Part shown: positions 25,446 to 50,557 of the stretch, one piece after another | How positions within the stretch are numbered: position 1 is the first letter of the stretch | Layout: each line of letters begins with the position of its first letter | Assembly: GCA_034190875.2 (NCBI GenBank) | Contig: CM067349.1 | Location: 26,178,911-26,242,910, forward strand | Reading direction: 5' to 3' | Source of the DNA: Urechis unicinctus | Lineage: Eukaryota > Annelida > Polychaeta > Xenopneusta > Urechidae | DNA length: 64,000 nucleotides | Notes under the pieces: generated by a model | What the model was told of the DNA's origin: nothing | Seen by the model: only the letters and a program-made list of their open reading frames with translations | The model's database searches: none | Position numbers and translations under genes: made by a program

Positions 25446-26904
25446 TCGAGGTCCCCTAGCCCTTGGCTGCGGGCCCTGTTTACATGTTAATGATATTCAA
25501 TACTCGCGCACGGTAATATAAATATATACCGTCGTGACTGAAGATGTGTGGGTCGTGTGGAAAGTGTTTTTATATCACGACTCCGGGGCTACTACCAAGT
25601 TGTGTACTTACGTAAATATTTATGTCGACAAATGAGATGAATATCCGCTTAAACGAATTATTTTGGTTATCCACTGTCTCGTTATTATTTAGCAATAGTC
25701 GAATAAACTTTTAGAATCACAACTTTCATTCGCGGCAGCCCCAGTTTTGGAGATATGACGTCAGATTACGAAGTTCCAGTTTCACTCGCCATGTGGCTGC
25801 AGGTCCCGGTGGAGGGGGGGCGCTTAAGTGTATATAGGGTAGTATACATGTGTCGGGGTAGGTTTTTTTCGGCCTCCCGACGAATTTTGTTGACCTCATA
25901 CTTGTAGGATGGGGTATGCTCTTGCCATTTTACCTTGTATGACGGGTACAGGTTTTTGAGATCCCGGGGCACACCCCTACGCATGTCAAGGCCAAGTGCC
26001 CCCTCCAGACTGCGGGAATCAATAAGTGTTATCTTTTTTTAAATGTCATTGTGATATCGTTAAATACATATCGCCCTTCAAAGTAGATATTTCCAAAGAT
26101 AATCATTGATAAAATGACACATATACTTAAATAATAAAATTCAGAAAGAAAAAAATCGCTTGCGAAGAACCTTGTCTGCGCATGCGCGCAGAAACCGATC
26201 TTGTCGTTCAAAATAAACATGAACTTTTCAGAATTTGTGTGGCCGGATTAAATCGCCCTTGACGAATCATTTATGTGAAAAATTATTCTTCATATGTACA
26301 TGTAATTATCGTGTATAATTGGAACTCTCATGTATCGTTCACGCGGTTACGATCTTAGCACGACGTTAATAAACGTCGTGCACGGCTACACCACGATTTG
26401 TTGTTTCAAGCTGAGCGGTACCCTTAATCACACAGCCGGTGAGAGCCCTTGAACTGACTGTATTACGTTAACATACTATCATGCAGCTAAGCGATTAAAG
26501 CGCTTGTTGTGGTGCCAATTTGAACTTGTAAGACGCCCCCTAATTCTAGAAGACATTCAGTGTGTTCTCATAGGACGCAGACTACAACAATGTTCATGAC
26601 GTCACATAAAACCGAGGGTGTTTATCACAAGCCAGTTTACGATCTCCTTGCGCGTCGGCTTCTGCGCAGGCTAGCATAGCGTCAAACATGTCTGCCATGG
26701 AGAGTGGCCAGTTTCATGAGCCAGACGCACGCAACCAAGGTCAATCCGGGTCACAACCTTTGCGTTGATTGGTCAAGCAGGAGCTGTCACGAAGATTAAC
26801 GAACATGTCTAATGAATATTCGGACGCACCAGTGTTAGACCTTGTCTTGTCATAGACTCTAGGGCGAGATGCGGAGCGGAACCCGTGAAGTCTGGGACGC
26901 AGAC
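25446..26904 (+). repeat. Dispersed repeat copy B, inside a minisatellite
   Basis: The 1.46-kb segment sits between two parts of the same 36-bp minisatellite, so it looks like an insertion. It shares ordered blocks with 2,230-3,430, and its end carries ATGTCTGCCATGGAGAGTG (26,687 onward), which also occurs at about 898 in the same orientation. From that ATG a 26-codon frame opens (MSAMESGQFHEPDARNQ...). No transposase is seen. Confidence 0.6.
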
Positions 26905-27335
26905 TAAGTCGACTCCCTCCTCTACATTTAGCTATACCATCAGTCGACTCCCTCCCCTACATTTAGCTGTACCATCAGTCGACTCCCTCCCCTACATTTA
27001 GCTGTACCATCAGTCGACTCCCTCCCCTACATTTAGCTGTACCATCAGTCGACTCCCTCCCCTACATTTAGCTGAGCCATCAGTCGACTCCCTCCCCTTA
27101 CATTTAGCTGTACAATCAGTCGACTCCTTCCCCTACATTTAGCTGAGCCATCAGTCGACTCCCTCCCCTACATTTAGCTGAGCCATCAGTCGACTCCCTC
27201 CCCTACATTTAGCTGTACCATCAGTCGACTCCCTCCCCTACATTTAGCTATACCATCAGTCGACTCCCTCCCCTACATTTAGCTGAGCCATCAGTCGACT
27301 CCCTCCCCTACATTTAGCTGTACCATCAGTCGAAT
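26905..27335. repeat. 36-bp minisatellite, about 12 units
   Basis: Unit CCCCTACATTTAGCTGTACC followed by ATCAGTCGACTCCCTC, repeated with few changes (GTACC/GAGCC/ATACC alternation). Diverged units recur at 25,335-25,445 and 51,690-51,765. Confidence 0.95.
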
Positions 27336-27467
27336 GATTCGCATCTCTCCCTTATTTTCAGCTTGTACATAAGTTCAGTTTGTGTTGATCACAGTTGATA
27401 ACTTTACCGCGAATGCATAATATTCAAAACATTTAACAACCAACAGTCAGTATAAATACGGTCTTTG

Positions 27468-27473
27468 TTTATT
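27468..27473 (-). terminator. Candidate poly(A) signal of the GT62 gene
   Basis: AATAAA on the minus strand about 180 bp downstream of the GT62 stop codon. Confidence 0.4.
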
Positions 27474-27648
27474 CAGTTGAAGCAAGTCTCACAGGTGCGA
27501 CATATGATTAGCATTTAACTGACTTGATACCGAGTGCTGTGCTCTTCTAACGACAGCTGCCAACGAAAGCTAATATCGAGCGTAAATTTCATCCCCAAAG
27601 CATGTCGACAATCAAACATATATGGCACACGAAGAACTTATTGTAACA

Positions 27649-28764
27649 CTACACGTGGAAGACACTTACATTGGGTAATCCTTTAATGGACAATCCAATA
27701 GCAGCGGCCATTTTGGCCAAGCCTTCAGTCTCAATGTGATTTTTGTATATGAAAGAAGGGAATATTAATCCATTGCGATGGGCGTGTGAGCTGATGAGCA
27801 GCACGCACCCACCGACCCCGTCTACGCTCACAACGGCGCCCTCGCCTGTCAAGTCAGGGAGGTACTTCCGTAGCGTGACACTGTAACCCTCCAACATTAA
27901 GTAATCCTCTGGTTTAGATTTGATAAAAGCAAGGGATTCTTTTGTTTCTTGCCAGGTATTGCGATCGTAGACTTTAGGTTGTCCACCTGACCCATAGTAC
28001 AAACACGACGGTACAGTCACGTTCGCTTGGGCTGACAGCAGGTGCTGTATTAAATCTGGTGGGAAGTAATTGACATCGCTGTCTATCCACAGCACCCATT
28101 CTTCGTCCCTTAGACCTCGGAAAAGCAGCTGGTTCCTGGCCTTAGCTAAGTGACTTCTACGTACCCGTTGCCAGTCGGGGTCATGACGACTAGAAAACGG
28201 CATGGAATTGATGCTGATGTTCAAGTGATGTACTTCGATTCTATGGAAATACGATTGCAACTGTTTCACTCTTATAGACGCTAATTCGTATGTCTTATCC
28301 CTGCTGGAGTCCTCGCCGAAAACCACTGATATAAGATCGTGCGGGTAGCTCAGGGTGCAAATTAAGCTCAAGAAATGGTGGATATGTTTGGCTGAATTAG
28401 ATACAGGAGTCAAAATCACAACACGAGATCGGTGTATGTCCGACTGGTTCGCGTTGTAATTAGACTTCTGCTTTGCTTTCTCATAATAACGGAGAAAGCT
28501 GGCATTAAGTTGGTAGTCCAGAGGACAGTTTCTTCTGCGCTCAGTCGGTTCAACCGCTGGTTGATCTGTGTCCCTCAACGGACCCCATGCGTTGTCTGAG
28601 CGCTTCTGTAAGTCGTGGTGACTAATGGGAACGTGTTCGTCATGGTGACATGAGCCTGGGAGGATGGTGCTGCTGAGACTAACATAGACGACCACCACCC
28701 CTACCACCAGCACCAGAAACAGCATCCGTGGGAGGGACACCTTCATGGAGCTCCACTCCACCAT
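27649..28764 (-). CDS. GT62 (Anp1/Mnn9/Van1-like) glycosyltransferase
   Basis: The family (Anp1, Pfam PF03452; CAZy GT62) is best known as alpha-mannosyltransferase subunits of fungal Golgi mannan polymerase. The protein has an N-terminal hydrophobic anchor (MLFLVLVVGVVVVYVSL), a stem, then VVILTPVSNSAKHIHHFLSL, a FGEDSSRDKT block, RARNQLLF-like KARNQLLFRGL, and the metal-binding DxD motif in VLWIDSDVNYFPPDLI. It ends GLPNVSVFHV, equivalent to the GLPNYLVYH-type end of yeast Mnn9. At 371 residues it is close to yeast Mnn9. I chose the ATG at 28,764 (context GTGGCCATGG); an in-frame ATG at 28,809 exists, but TTTGTTAATCCAG just inside it looks like a splice acceptor, suggesting a 5'UTR intron. 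The coding frame has no intron. Substrate and linkage cannot be inferred. Confidence 0.85.
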   Translation of the reverse strand: MVEWSSMKVSLPRMLFLVLVVGVVVVYVSLSSTILPGSCHHDEHVPISHHDLQKRSDNAWGPLRDTDQPAVEPTERRRNCPLDYQLNASFLRYYEKAKQKSNYNANQSDIHRSRVVILTPVSNSAKHIHHFLSLICTLSYPHDLISVVFGEDSSRDKTYELASIRVKQLQSYFHRIEVHHLNISINSMPFSSRHDPDWQRVRRSHLAKARNQLLFRGLRDEEWVLWIDSDVNYFPPDLIQHLLSAQANVTVPSCLYYGSGGQPKVYDRNTWQETKESLAFIKSKPEDYLMLEGYSVTLRKYLPDLTGEGAVVSVDGVGGCVLLISSHAHRNGLIFPSFIYKNHIETEGLAKMAAAIGLSIKGLPNVSVFHV

Positions 28765-29089
28765 GGCCACACTCGGTGGGGCTAAGACTGCTTCTGGATT
28801 AACAAACAATATATAAATGTGTATTGTTATATTAATTTATTGTCGTATGGATTTCCCTTCGACGAGTAAAATTAAAGCTAAGGGAATCAGCCATATGTAA
28901 GTTTAGATTATCTCTCATAACACGAGTTGTTTGTTAGTAGGAGATCCGCCACACAGGCAGTTAGCATTAAAGCAGTTTTGAACAACAACCGTATTTTGAT
29001 TATTAAACCACATTTACAATATGGATACAATGGCGTCGCATGATAATCAGCGAACTGTATAGCAACCGGTTGTGCAGTAGGATAATTGG

Positions 29090-29990
29090 GATGTGAGAGG
29101 GGTTGTGGTAGGTTCGGATGCGGTGGGAAGGTGTGTGATAAGTTGGGATGGTGTGGAGGTGGGTCGGGTTGGTGTGGTGTGCGGGTGGGTTGGTTGGTGT
29201 GGTATGGGGTGGGGTGGGTCGGTATGGTGTGCGGATGGGTTGGTGAGGTGTGGGGGGGGGGGGGTGGGTTGTGTGTGGTGTGGGGGTGGGTTGGTGAGGG
29301 GTGGGGGGGGGGTGGGTTGGGTGTGGTGTGGGGGTGGGGTGGGTTACTGAGGTGTGGGGGTGGGGGTGGGGGGGGGGTTGGTGTGTGGTGTGTGGGTGGG
29401 TTGGTGAGGGGGGTGGGTGGTGTGGGGTGGGTTGGTGTGGTGGTGTGGGTGGGTTGGTGAGGTGTGTGGTGGGTGGTGGGTGGGTGGGGTGGGTGGGTGG
29501 GGTGGGTGTGGTGTGGTGTGGGGTGGGGGGGTGTGTGTGGTGTGGTGTGTGTGTGGTGTGTGGGGGGTGGTGGTGAGGGTGAGTGTGTGGGTGGGTGGGG
29601 TTGGTTGTGTGGTGGGGGGGGGGTGGGTGGGTGGGGTGGGTGGGGTTGGTGTGTGGGGGGGGGGGGGTGGTGGGTTTGGTGTGGTGTGTGTGGTGTGGGT
29701 TGTTGGGTGTGGTGTGGTGTGGTGTGCGGGTGGGTTGGTGTGGTGTGGTGTGGGGGTGGGTTGGTGTGGTGTAGGGGTGGGTTGGTATTGGGTAGATTAA
29801 GTGGGTAGAATTGTTGGTGCGTTGTGGTGTGTGTTTGGATTTGGAACGTTGGGAAGCGGCGGGTGCGGTGCAGGAATGAATGTGGTGCGTTGTGGTAGAC
29901 TGGGGAGGGTTTCCGGATAGGGGTGTGGTGTTGGTTTGGATGGGATCGTGTGGATTAGTGTGAAATGGGGTGGGTTGGAGTGTGGTAGTT
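29090..29990 (+). repeat. G/T-rich strand-asymmetric minisatellite
   Basis: For about 700 bp (densest 29,150-29,790) the + strand is almost only G and T, made of GGTGTGGTGTGGGTGGGTTG-like units with frequent G runs of 3-13. Long Gly/Trp/Val open frames across it are artefacts of composition. G-quadruplex formation on the + strand is plausible. Confidence 0.9.
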
Positions 29991-31275
29991 CAAATCGTTG
30001 GATAAATATGTAGATAAATTATAGACCAGACATACATTTGGTTCGGAAATGGCGGTTGCTTATCTGCGAATCACAACACGACAGTCCGGTCAGACATTAT
30101 TGCTGACAATATTTCATGGGGTCCACGTTTTATAACACTGAATCAATATATAACACCGCCAACCTTAGAGGCTCTCGTGCATTTACTGAGGTGTATATAG
30201 GTTAAAAACATAAACATGCATATTTTTGGTCTAAATTTACTATCATGAAACGATGGCGCACCGGAGCGAGATCAAATGACTCATTCACTATCTTTTATTG
30301 TGGCCGCGACTTTCCCGGTCGCCGCAAAGATCTTGTTATAATAAGATACCCGACTTGGCAGCTCGCCCGACAAATTCCGTGACACCGCGTAGGCAGCGCC
30401 CCCTACTTTTGCAAAAGCTACTCGACGCGCAGCAGCCAATCAACTTCGTTATGACTTGCCAGTATATCTGACTAGAAGTCAAACACAAATGGGCATTTCT
30501 GCGCTGCAATTAACTGTTTGAATTGAAAAAGGCCTTTCCACCCAGGAAGTGAATGTTCTAGCATATGTCTCTAGCTATATTGCCCGGAAATTAAGTTGTG
30601 TGCAATAGGCAGAAACGAAATTTCTGGAGTCAATGATATATATGACCAGAAGAATTACCGAAGTGCAAAGTAAGGGCTCGTTGTCCCAAGCAAATCACTA
30701 GTAGATGCATTATGCAGGCTTAAGGGACGTTTCCGCAAATTCATTGACACAGTATTATACAGTAAGCAAGTGAAAGCCAGGGTTGTAAGCATGCTAGCTA
30801 AAGAGGTCTCATTAGCGAAACTTCAATTTGAATCATGCAGGTGTCATGTTTCTGTAATATATATTATGGTGAACATCAGGTGCATCATTCACTGAGAGAG
30901 GCTAACTGTAATTTAAGGGACCATAAGGAGAGAATAAATCGTAAGACATTGACATTTTCACAGACATTAAAATTTGTGCTCTTATTTGTTCTAAGTGCTG
31001 TTGTATGTGTAGATTTTGGAAAAAAACATATATTGAGTTCCTTGAAAGCCCTCTATGGCAGATATACAAGGACTTTTCTATCATACATCCTCACCAGTAT
31101 ACAGGACTACTGCACCTTAGATTGAAGTGGTGGGGGGAGCTTGTCGAACAAATGAGCCCCTGAATATACTGTTAGAATGGTTGGTTGCATGGTACTTCAA
31201 TCAGATGTGTGTGTAAGATGGGGCAGAACTTTGTCTGGCTGATGTGGTGTTTTCAATAGCATAACACATATATAG

Positions 31276-31276
<1 letters not shown>

Positions 31277-31359
<83 letters not shown>
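31277..31359. repeat. (GA)n microsatellite
   Basis: About 80 bp GA with one interruption. Confidence 0.95.
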
Positions 31360-31361
<2 letters not shown>

Positions 31362-32320
31362 AATGATGATTAAATTCATGCTGCATCAATGTTTTTAGTA
31401 TATGCTGTGTCCTGAAATAATTAATTATTATATAGTTATTCAAAATAAGCAAGAATTCATGTTACATTACTGCATAATAAAATCGTACGTCTGCACAGTG
31501 CACCCTATCAACCGACAATGCAGCTTGTTGATTCGGTGGAGGTTCGGGTGCCAAATCAAATATCATTCAATCGGGAAATCATGAGCATGTATTTAACTTC
31601 TTATATTGTGCCGCAAATATGTCCACACTAATGACAAAACTAATATGATTCAGATTAATCTTTTAACATCAAATTAGGGTAGACTAGACATCCGACTGTG
31701 TCTTAAAAAGGGGTAAATTCAGCCCTACAGGACATCTGCGTAAGTATGTATTTTACCGTCCGATCGGGGCTAGGCCTGGGGTAGATACTGATATATGCGA
31801 CTTCGTTCAAACGTTCATTTTAGCTTCCACGAAACCAAGTGGCGCACTGGTCGCGAGCTTCACAACGGAAACGTCCGAATCGGGTATCTTATTATAGCAA
31901 GATCTTTGGTCGCCGAGTAGAGCGATCATGTGACCAGAACAATGCACTCGACTATCGAGAACGTATCCATTTGATCATGATGGTGTACATCTCAAGGGCT
32001 TTCCGCTTTCCCTTTTGGCCTCTCCGCTTTTATGTAGAAAGTAACAGTACATGGCAAATGTTGCTAACACGACCCTAATAAGGGACACAACACCGCCACC
32101 ATAACTACCTCAACATGGAAGGACCTCCCCACTGTCTCTGACGCAATAGGCCATAACCTCGAGGAAATGAGCGGTTAGGTTGCCATAAGAGGAGGTGATA
32201 GGGGGCAATATTGGCAAGCTCGTGATACATCAATTATAACTTTATATATATGCACAAAAAACGTATTAAAGTCATTGATAAACATGTAAGATAAAAGCCC
32301 ATACTGAACATGCACGGCAT

Positions 32321-32367
32321 TTGTTTTATCATACTGGTCAATAACACTGACCAATATGATAAAACAA
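32321..32367. repeat. Hairpin with 20-bp arms
   Basis: TTGTTTTATCATACTGGTCA, a 7-nt spacer, then TGACCAATATGATAAAACAA. Arms pair at 19 of 20 positions. It could be a foldback element core or a structured site; no promoter or gene is attached. Confidence 0.85.
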
Positions 32368-34389
32368 AGTATAGCCCTGCCGGACGTCTACGTAACAACT
32401 ATGACGATTGAATCCATCTCAATGCAAAAATCCGTAAAAACCTGGTGAGTTATTTGGTTTCATCGCATGTTTTTATGGTAATGAACAATTTGCATCTATA
32501 ATCACGAATGATGTATTCAGCTTACATGGACTACCATTACGATTGGTGGTGATATCATCGATGGACAACCGAGGAACGTAACGACGCAGGGCTAAACAAA
32601 GTAGCGTCCAACCATGGCACCTCATTAATCTCTTGCGACAATAACAGTACGTGACAATCAGCAGGTCATCAACGAGTATCCACCTTGAAAGGATATAGCT
32701 ACCCGTCCATCCGCTAGCTCAAACGAGGCTCAGGACACGCCATATGCTATTTCCAACACCAGCGCGATATGATCAAATCGTACTTACTCAAGGTACCATA
32801 ACGACGCATTCATGTTGCAAAATGACCAATAGGAGCCTATTCCTACACAGACTTGTAAGTTAATGCGATGCTGGCTCATTTTGCTTCATAATCCGGCGCA
32901 GGTGAGGCAGTGATTACTTCCTGATTACTGTAAATGAACCACAGGTATGAAGACGAATACGATGATGCTGGTGTATAGGACACGCGACCCAGTTTCAGCG
33001 TGTCAACTTGCTCAGCGTATAACTAACGAAGCAATAAAAGGGAGGCGACTTTCTGCCTCGGTGACTCACATCGGGTCGTTATTCACAAGGCTTGAAGGTG
33101 CGATCGGCGCGGGAGGAGATCCGTGTCGCCTTTATCGTGTAACCTGCGTAAGAAAACGACTCACCTGCTGATTAGATATCAGGACAGATGTGGACGACAT
33201 TTAATCCGAAAGTGATGACGGGTTGTTAGTGTTGATATTGATCCTGATCAGCAGGGTTAAGTCGTTGCATGAACCCTGGATACAACCATTCTTGGCCAGT
33301 TCACTGAGTATACTCGTGTTTCGTAGTCAGTCAGCCGTGAAGCGGCTGGGCGCAGACTATGCTTGCCTCATTTCACCGGACAACGATATAGTGCTCCACA
33401 GCTGTGGCATATCGCCCCATATCTATTCAAATATGACACAGCAAAACAAGAATTGCTAGGCCTTTCAACTGGGTCACCAGAATACGCGAATCCGGGTGAA
33501 GTGGACCCCAACGGCGTTGTTGAGTTGGGCGATATGATTAAAGTGAAGTGCTGTTTCTCCGTGTCGAATGTCGAACCGCCATTATCAGATTAAGTAGATC
33601 ACACCAACATATTAGCCCAAGCTTATGAAGTCAAAGTTCACCATAATGACTATATTTTTTTTCAATGAAACCCTGTGACACAAAAATATGGTCGGAAACT
33701 GAACCACCCCTTTTTTCACTGTCCAGGAAGCCCTACAGTAGTATAATTAATGGGGTTTCTGGTACGCTTTCAAACATAACCCACATTTTGTTATTATTCC
33801 GCACCATTATCGCTATATTAAATGGGGTCCGAAAAGCCGTATTTCCCACCTAGTGCCAAAACAGAAATGAGGGGCTGCTGCAAGGCTTCCGCAACTTTCA
33901 GGGTCTTCTAGACTCATGTCAACCCAACCCGTAGCCCTGTTGAGTGCCAAATTGATAACAAACCTACCCTTCATCTTAACGTACCCTCTCAGTCATCAGT
34001 TGATGGAGTAACCCCCTACAGCTTATATTAATTATACGCCCCAGTTTACCAGATCCACAAGTGACCTATATGTCACATGCCACTTCCCCATCTCCTCATA
34101 CATACCCCATATTCCAGAGCCACATGACCTTCCTGCCCAGGCAACGCCCGATAGCCCCAACCCTCACAGACCTGGCTACGGCATGTCCCATGAGAATTGG
34201 GATGTCGTACCTTAGTCGTTGAGAGAAGCAACTTATATTTCAAAATCAGTTCTCTCCTGGCTAAGTAACATCGACAATTCGAAATTGAAGTCAGACAAAT
34301 AAAGTTCAAGTTGTTATAAACCCTTCACCTGGAGTTCGAGTCTTCAGTATTACAAGTGCGTATCGTGTGCATCTCAACACCAGAGATCA

Positions 34390-35050
34390 CGTTACGACAG
34401 CCCCCTATATAATTTACGTCCTGACCAAGACGTAAACCCGTAGCCCTTGTACAGTATTTACATCCTTAACAAGATACAAAAAGTAGAACCCTGTACAGTA
34501 CTTTAATCCTAATCAAAACGTTAACCCGTAGCCCCCTGTACAGTATTTACATCCTGAGCAATACGCAAACCTGTAGCCCCTTGTACAGTATTTACATCCC
34601 GAGCAAGACGTAAACCTCTAGCCCCTTGTACAGTACGTACATCTTAAGCAAGACGTAAACCCGTAGCCCCCTGTACAGTACGTACATCTTAAGCAAGACG
34701 TAAACCCGTAGCCCCCTGTACAGTACGTACATCTTAAGCAAGACGTAAACCCGTAGGCCCCTGTACAGTTTTTACGTCTTAAGCAAAACGTACACCCGTA
34801 GCCGTTGTACAGTACTTAATCCTAAGGAAGACGTAAACCCGTAGCCCCCTGTACAATGTTCATCCGTAGCCCCCGCACAGTTTTTCCGTCCTAAGCAAGA
34901 CGTAAACCCGTAGCCCCCGCACAGTTTTTACGTTCTAAGCAAGACATAATCCCGCAGCCCCCCTGTACAGCTTTTACGTCCTAAGCAAGACGTAAACTCG
35001 TAGCTACCTGTACAGTTTGTGTGTCCTAAGCAAGACGTAACCCGTAGCCC
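34390..35050. repeat. 45-bp minisatellite, about 14 units
   Basis: Units read GTAGCCCCCTGTACAGTACG then TACATCTTAAGCAAGACGTA and AACCC, most exact at 34,620-34,760, more diverged at both ends. Each unit contains a pyrimidine tract plus CTGTACAG, resembling a splice acceptor, but no exon is recognised nearby. Confidence 0.9.
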
Positions 35051-35504
35051 CTTTTTATATATGAATGTTACTCTATTTACCGGGATTTAACCTGATATTT
35101 CTTCCCATTCTTCCTCGAAAACAGAATATCTTCTGCAAAATTGATATTGGTAATTATCCACTACAACAGTAAGGTAAATATAGGGTTGAATGATATACAA
35201 CACTAATGTGTACTATGACGCCTACAAAAGTAGTGTAGATATGAAGAAATAAGATTGTACTTTTTGAGATGGAAAAGAAATGTGAACGATTTTTCTGGGG
35301 CATGTCACCACCAGCCGATTGACTGGACCAGGCCACTAATGTCTCATCGAGGTGAAATCCACCGACACGAGTCGCACCCTACCGCAAACAGGTTGCCCCC
35401 TATACGTCGCCTCTTATGAATGCAGGAGGAAAAGTGGGCCTATTCTACCCTATGGAAGAGATAGAGAGAGCTATGGTATGTAAGCCTCATCTTCTGACCT
35501 TAAA

Positions 35505-35705
35505 TGATGAAATATGTAGCGTGTTCCATGCGGCCAGGATACTTGTTGGTGTTGACAACCGATGCTGCTAGTGTAGATCAGATGTGGTTTCAGGGTCAAC
35601 TGCTAGGGTCAACCACAGCACCAGCATCATCCGATTCTTGTCTGCCAACTTCTGCAAACCGAAATATTACCACAATAACCCTCCGTTTATGCTGGAAGGT
35701 GTAAA
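35505..35705 (+). repeat. Upstream flank of CLCA gene 1, repeated at 51,780-53,000
   Basis: TATGTAGCGTGTTCCATGCG, GATGCTGCTAGTGTAGAT, and GTCAACCACAGCACCAGCAT with ATCATCCGATTCTTGTCT have diverged copies in the same order at 51,790, 51,830 and 52,937. In the second copy a LINE fragment separates the blocks. Confidence 0.75.
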
Positions 35706-35730
35706 GGCGCGGTAAATGTATAAGTATATA

Positions 35731-36060
35731 CGTATGTATGTATGTATGTATGTATGTATGTATGTATGTATGTATGTATGTATGTATGTATGTATGTATG
35801 TATGTATGTATGTATGTATGTATGTATGTATGTATGTATGTATGTATGTATGTATGTATGTATGTATGTATGTATGTATGTATGTATGTATGTATGTATG
35901 TATGTATGTATGTATGTATGTATGTATGTATGTATGTATGTATGTATGTATGTATGTATGTATGTGTATGTATGTATGTATGTATGTATGTATGTATGTA
36001 TGTATGTATGTATGTATGTATGTATGTACGTACGTACGTATGTATGTATGTATGTACGTA
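35731..36060. repeat. (GTAT)n microsatellite upstream of CLCA gene 1
   Basis: About 320 bp of GTAT with one GT interruption, then GTAC variants to about 36,240. Long Tyr/Val/Cys/Met open frames across it are artefacts. Confidence 0.95.
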
Positions 36061-36557
36061 TGTACGTACGTAGGTACATACATACTGACCTGCATGTATA
36101 CATGCATGCATGCAGGCGTGCGTAAGTACGTACGTATGTATGCATATATGTGTGAATAAATGCATGCACATAGTACGTGCGTACTTACGCACGTACGTAC
36201 GTACTTACGCTCGTGTGTACTTACGTACTTAAGTATACATGCATGTATGAGATTGGTAATTCGGAGGCCCGGCGGTTGGATGATGGGTGCGCCCATTCAG
36301 AGAATTTGCACCTTGCAGTATCGTGACTCTAAATTCATAAACAAGCCTCTTTGTCACCCTTGTAGGGTCGTGCATTTTATTTATGTATTGGGTTGTAATT
36401 AAATGCGTCCAACCGCAATATACTCCTTTATATGATCACTTCAATGTTCTGGAAACCTCAGAAAAAACTTTGAAGCCTTTTATAGGCGTGCCTCTAAAGA
36501 GCGTTTGTTTAACTATCACGCGTCCATGGCCACTTGTGCTGAAGGCGAGCTACAAAG

Positions 36558-50184
<13,627 letters not shown>

Positions 50185-50347
50185 CCAGGATTTACAGAGA
50201 TATTCGTTTGAATATCTAGGTGCCGCTGGGAATTGAGCGCTATATCGCATACCTTACCTTTTTCTCTTAATCTAATCCGTGTCGCTCAACTGATGTAACA
50301 TTATGATCAATATCTGCCAAGAAAAAAATAATTTGTCATTCTTCGGT

Positions 50348-50370
50348 CATATATATATATATATTATATT

Positions 50371-50415
<45 letters not shown>

Positions 50416-50437
50416 GTCTATATATATATATATATCA

Positions 50438-50481
<44 letters not shown>

Positions 50482-50488
50482 GTATATA

Positions 50489-50555
<67 letters not shown>
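50348..50555. repeat. Imperfect (TA)n tract
   Basis: About 200 bp TA with short interruptions downstream of CLCA gene 1. Confidence 0.95.

Positions 50556-50557
<2 letters not shown>

Larger units (their letters stand above)
30000..34385. other. Intergenic stretch with repeats, no supported gene
   Basis: Several open frames of 60-96 codons lack any recognisable domain. Contents: a shared block CGGGTATCTTATTATA(A/G)CAAG that is inverted at about 30,335 and direct at about 31,883; an AG microsatellite (31,277-31,359); dispersed motif fragments near 31,720 and 32,370; and a hairpin at 32,321-32,367. Confidence 0.5.

Noticed and set aside
26905-27335. CRISPR-like array
   Set aside because: Repeats are contiguous without unique spacers and the genome is clearly animal; the same holds for 34,390-35,050 and 46,640-48,945.
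29086-29808. Gly/Trp/Val-rich proteins up to 127 residues
   Set aside because: Product of a G/T-only strand; overlapping frames all look alike.
33363-33593. 76-codon frame with a plausible amino-acid mix
   Set aside because: No family recognised and no supporting splice or start signal; insufficient evidence for a gene.
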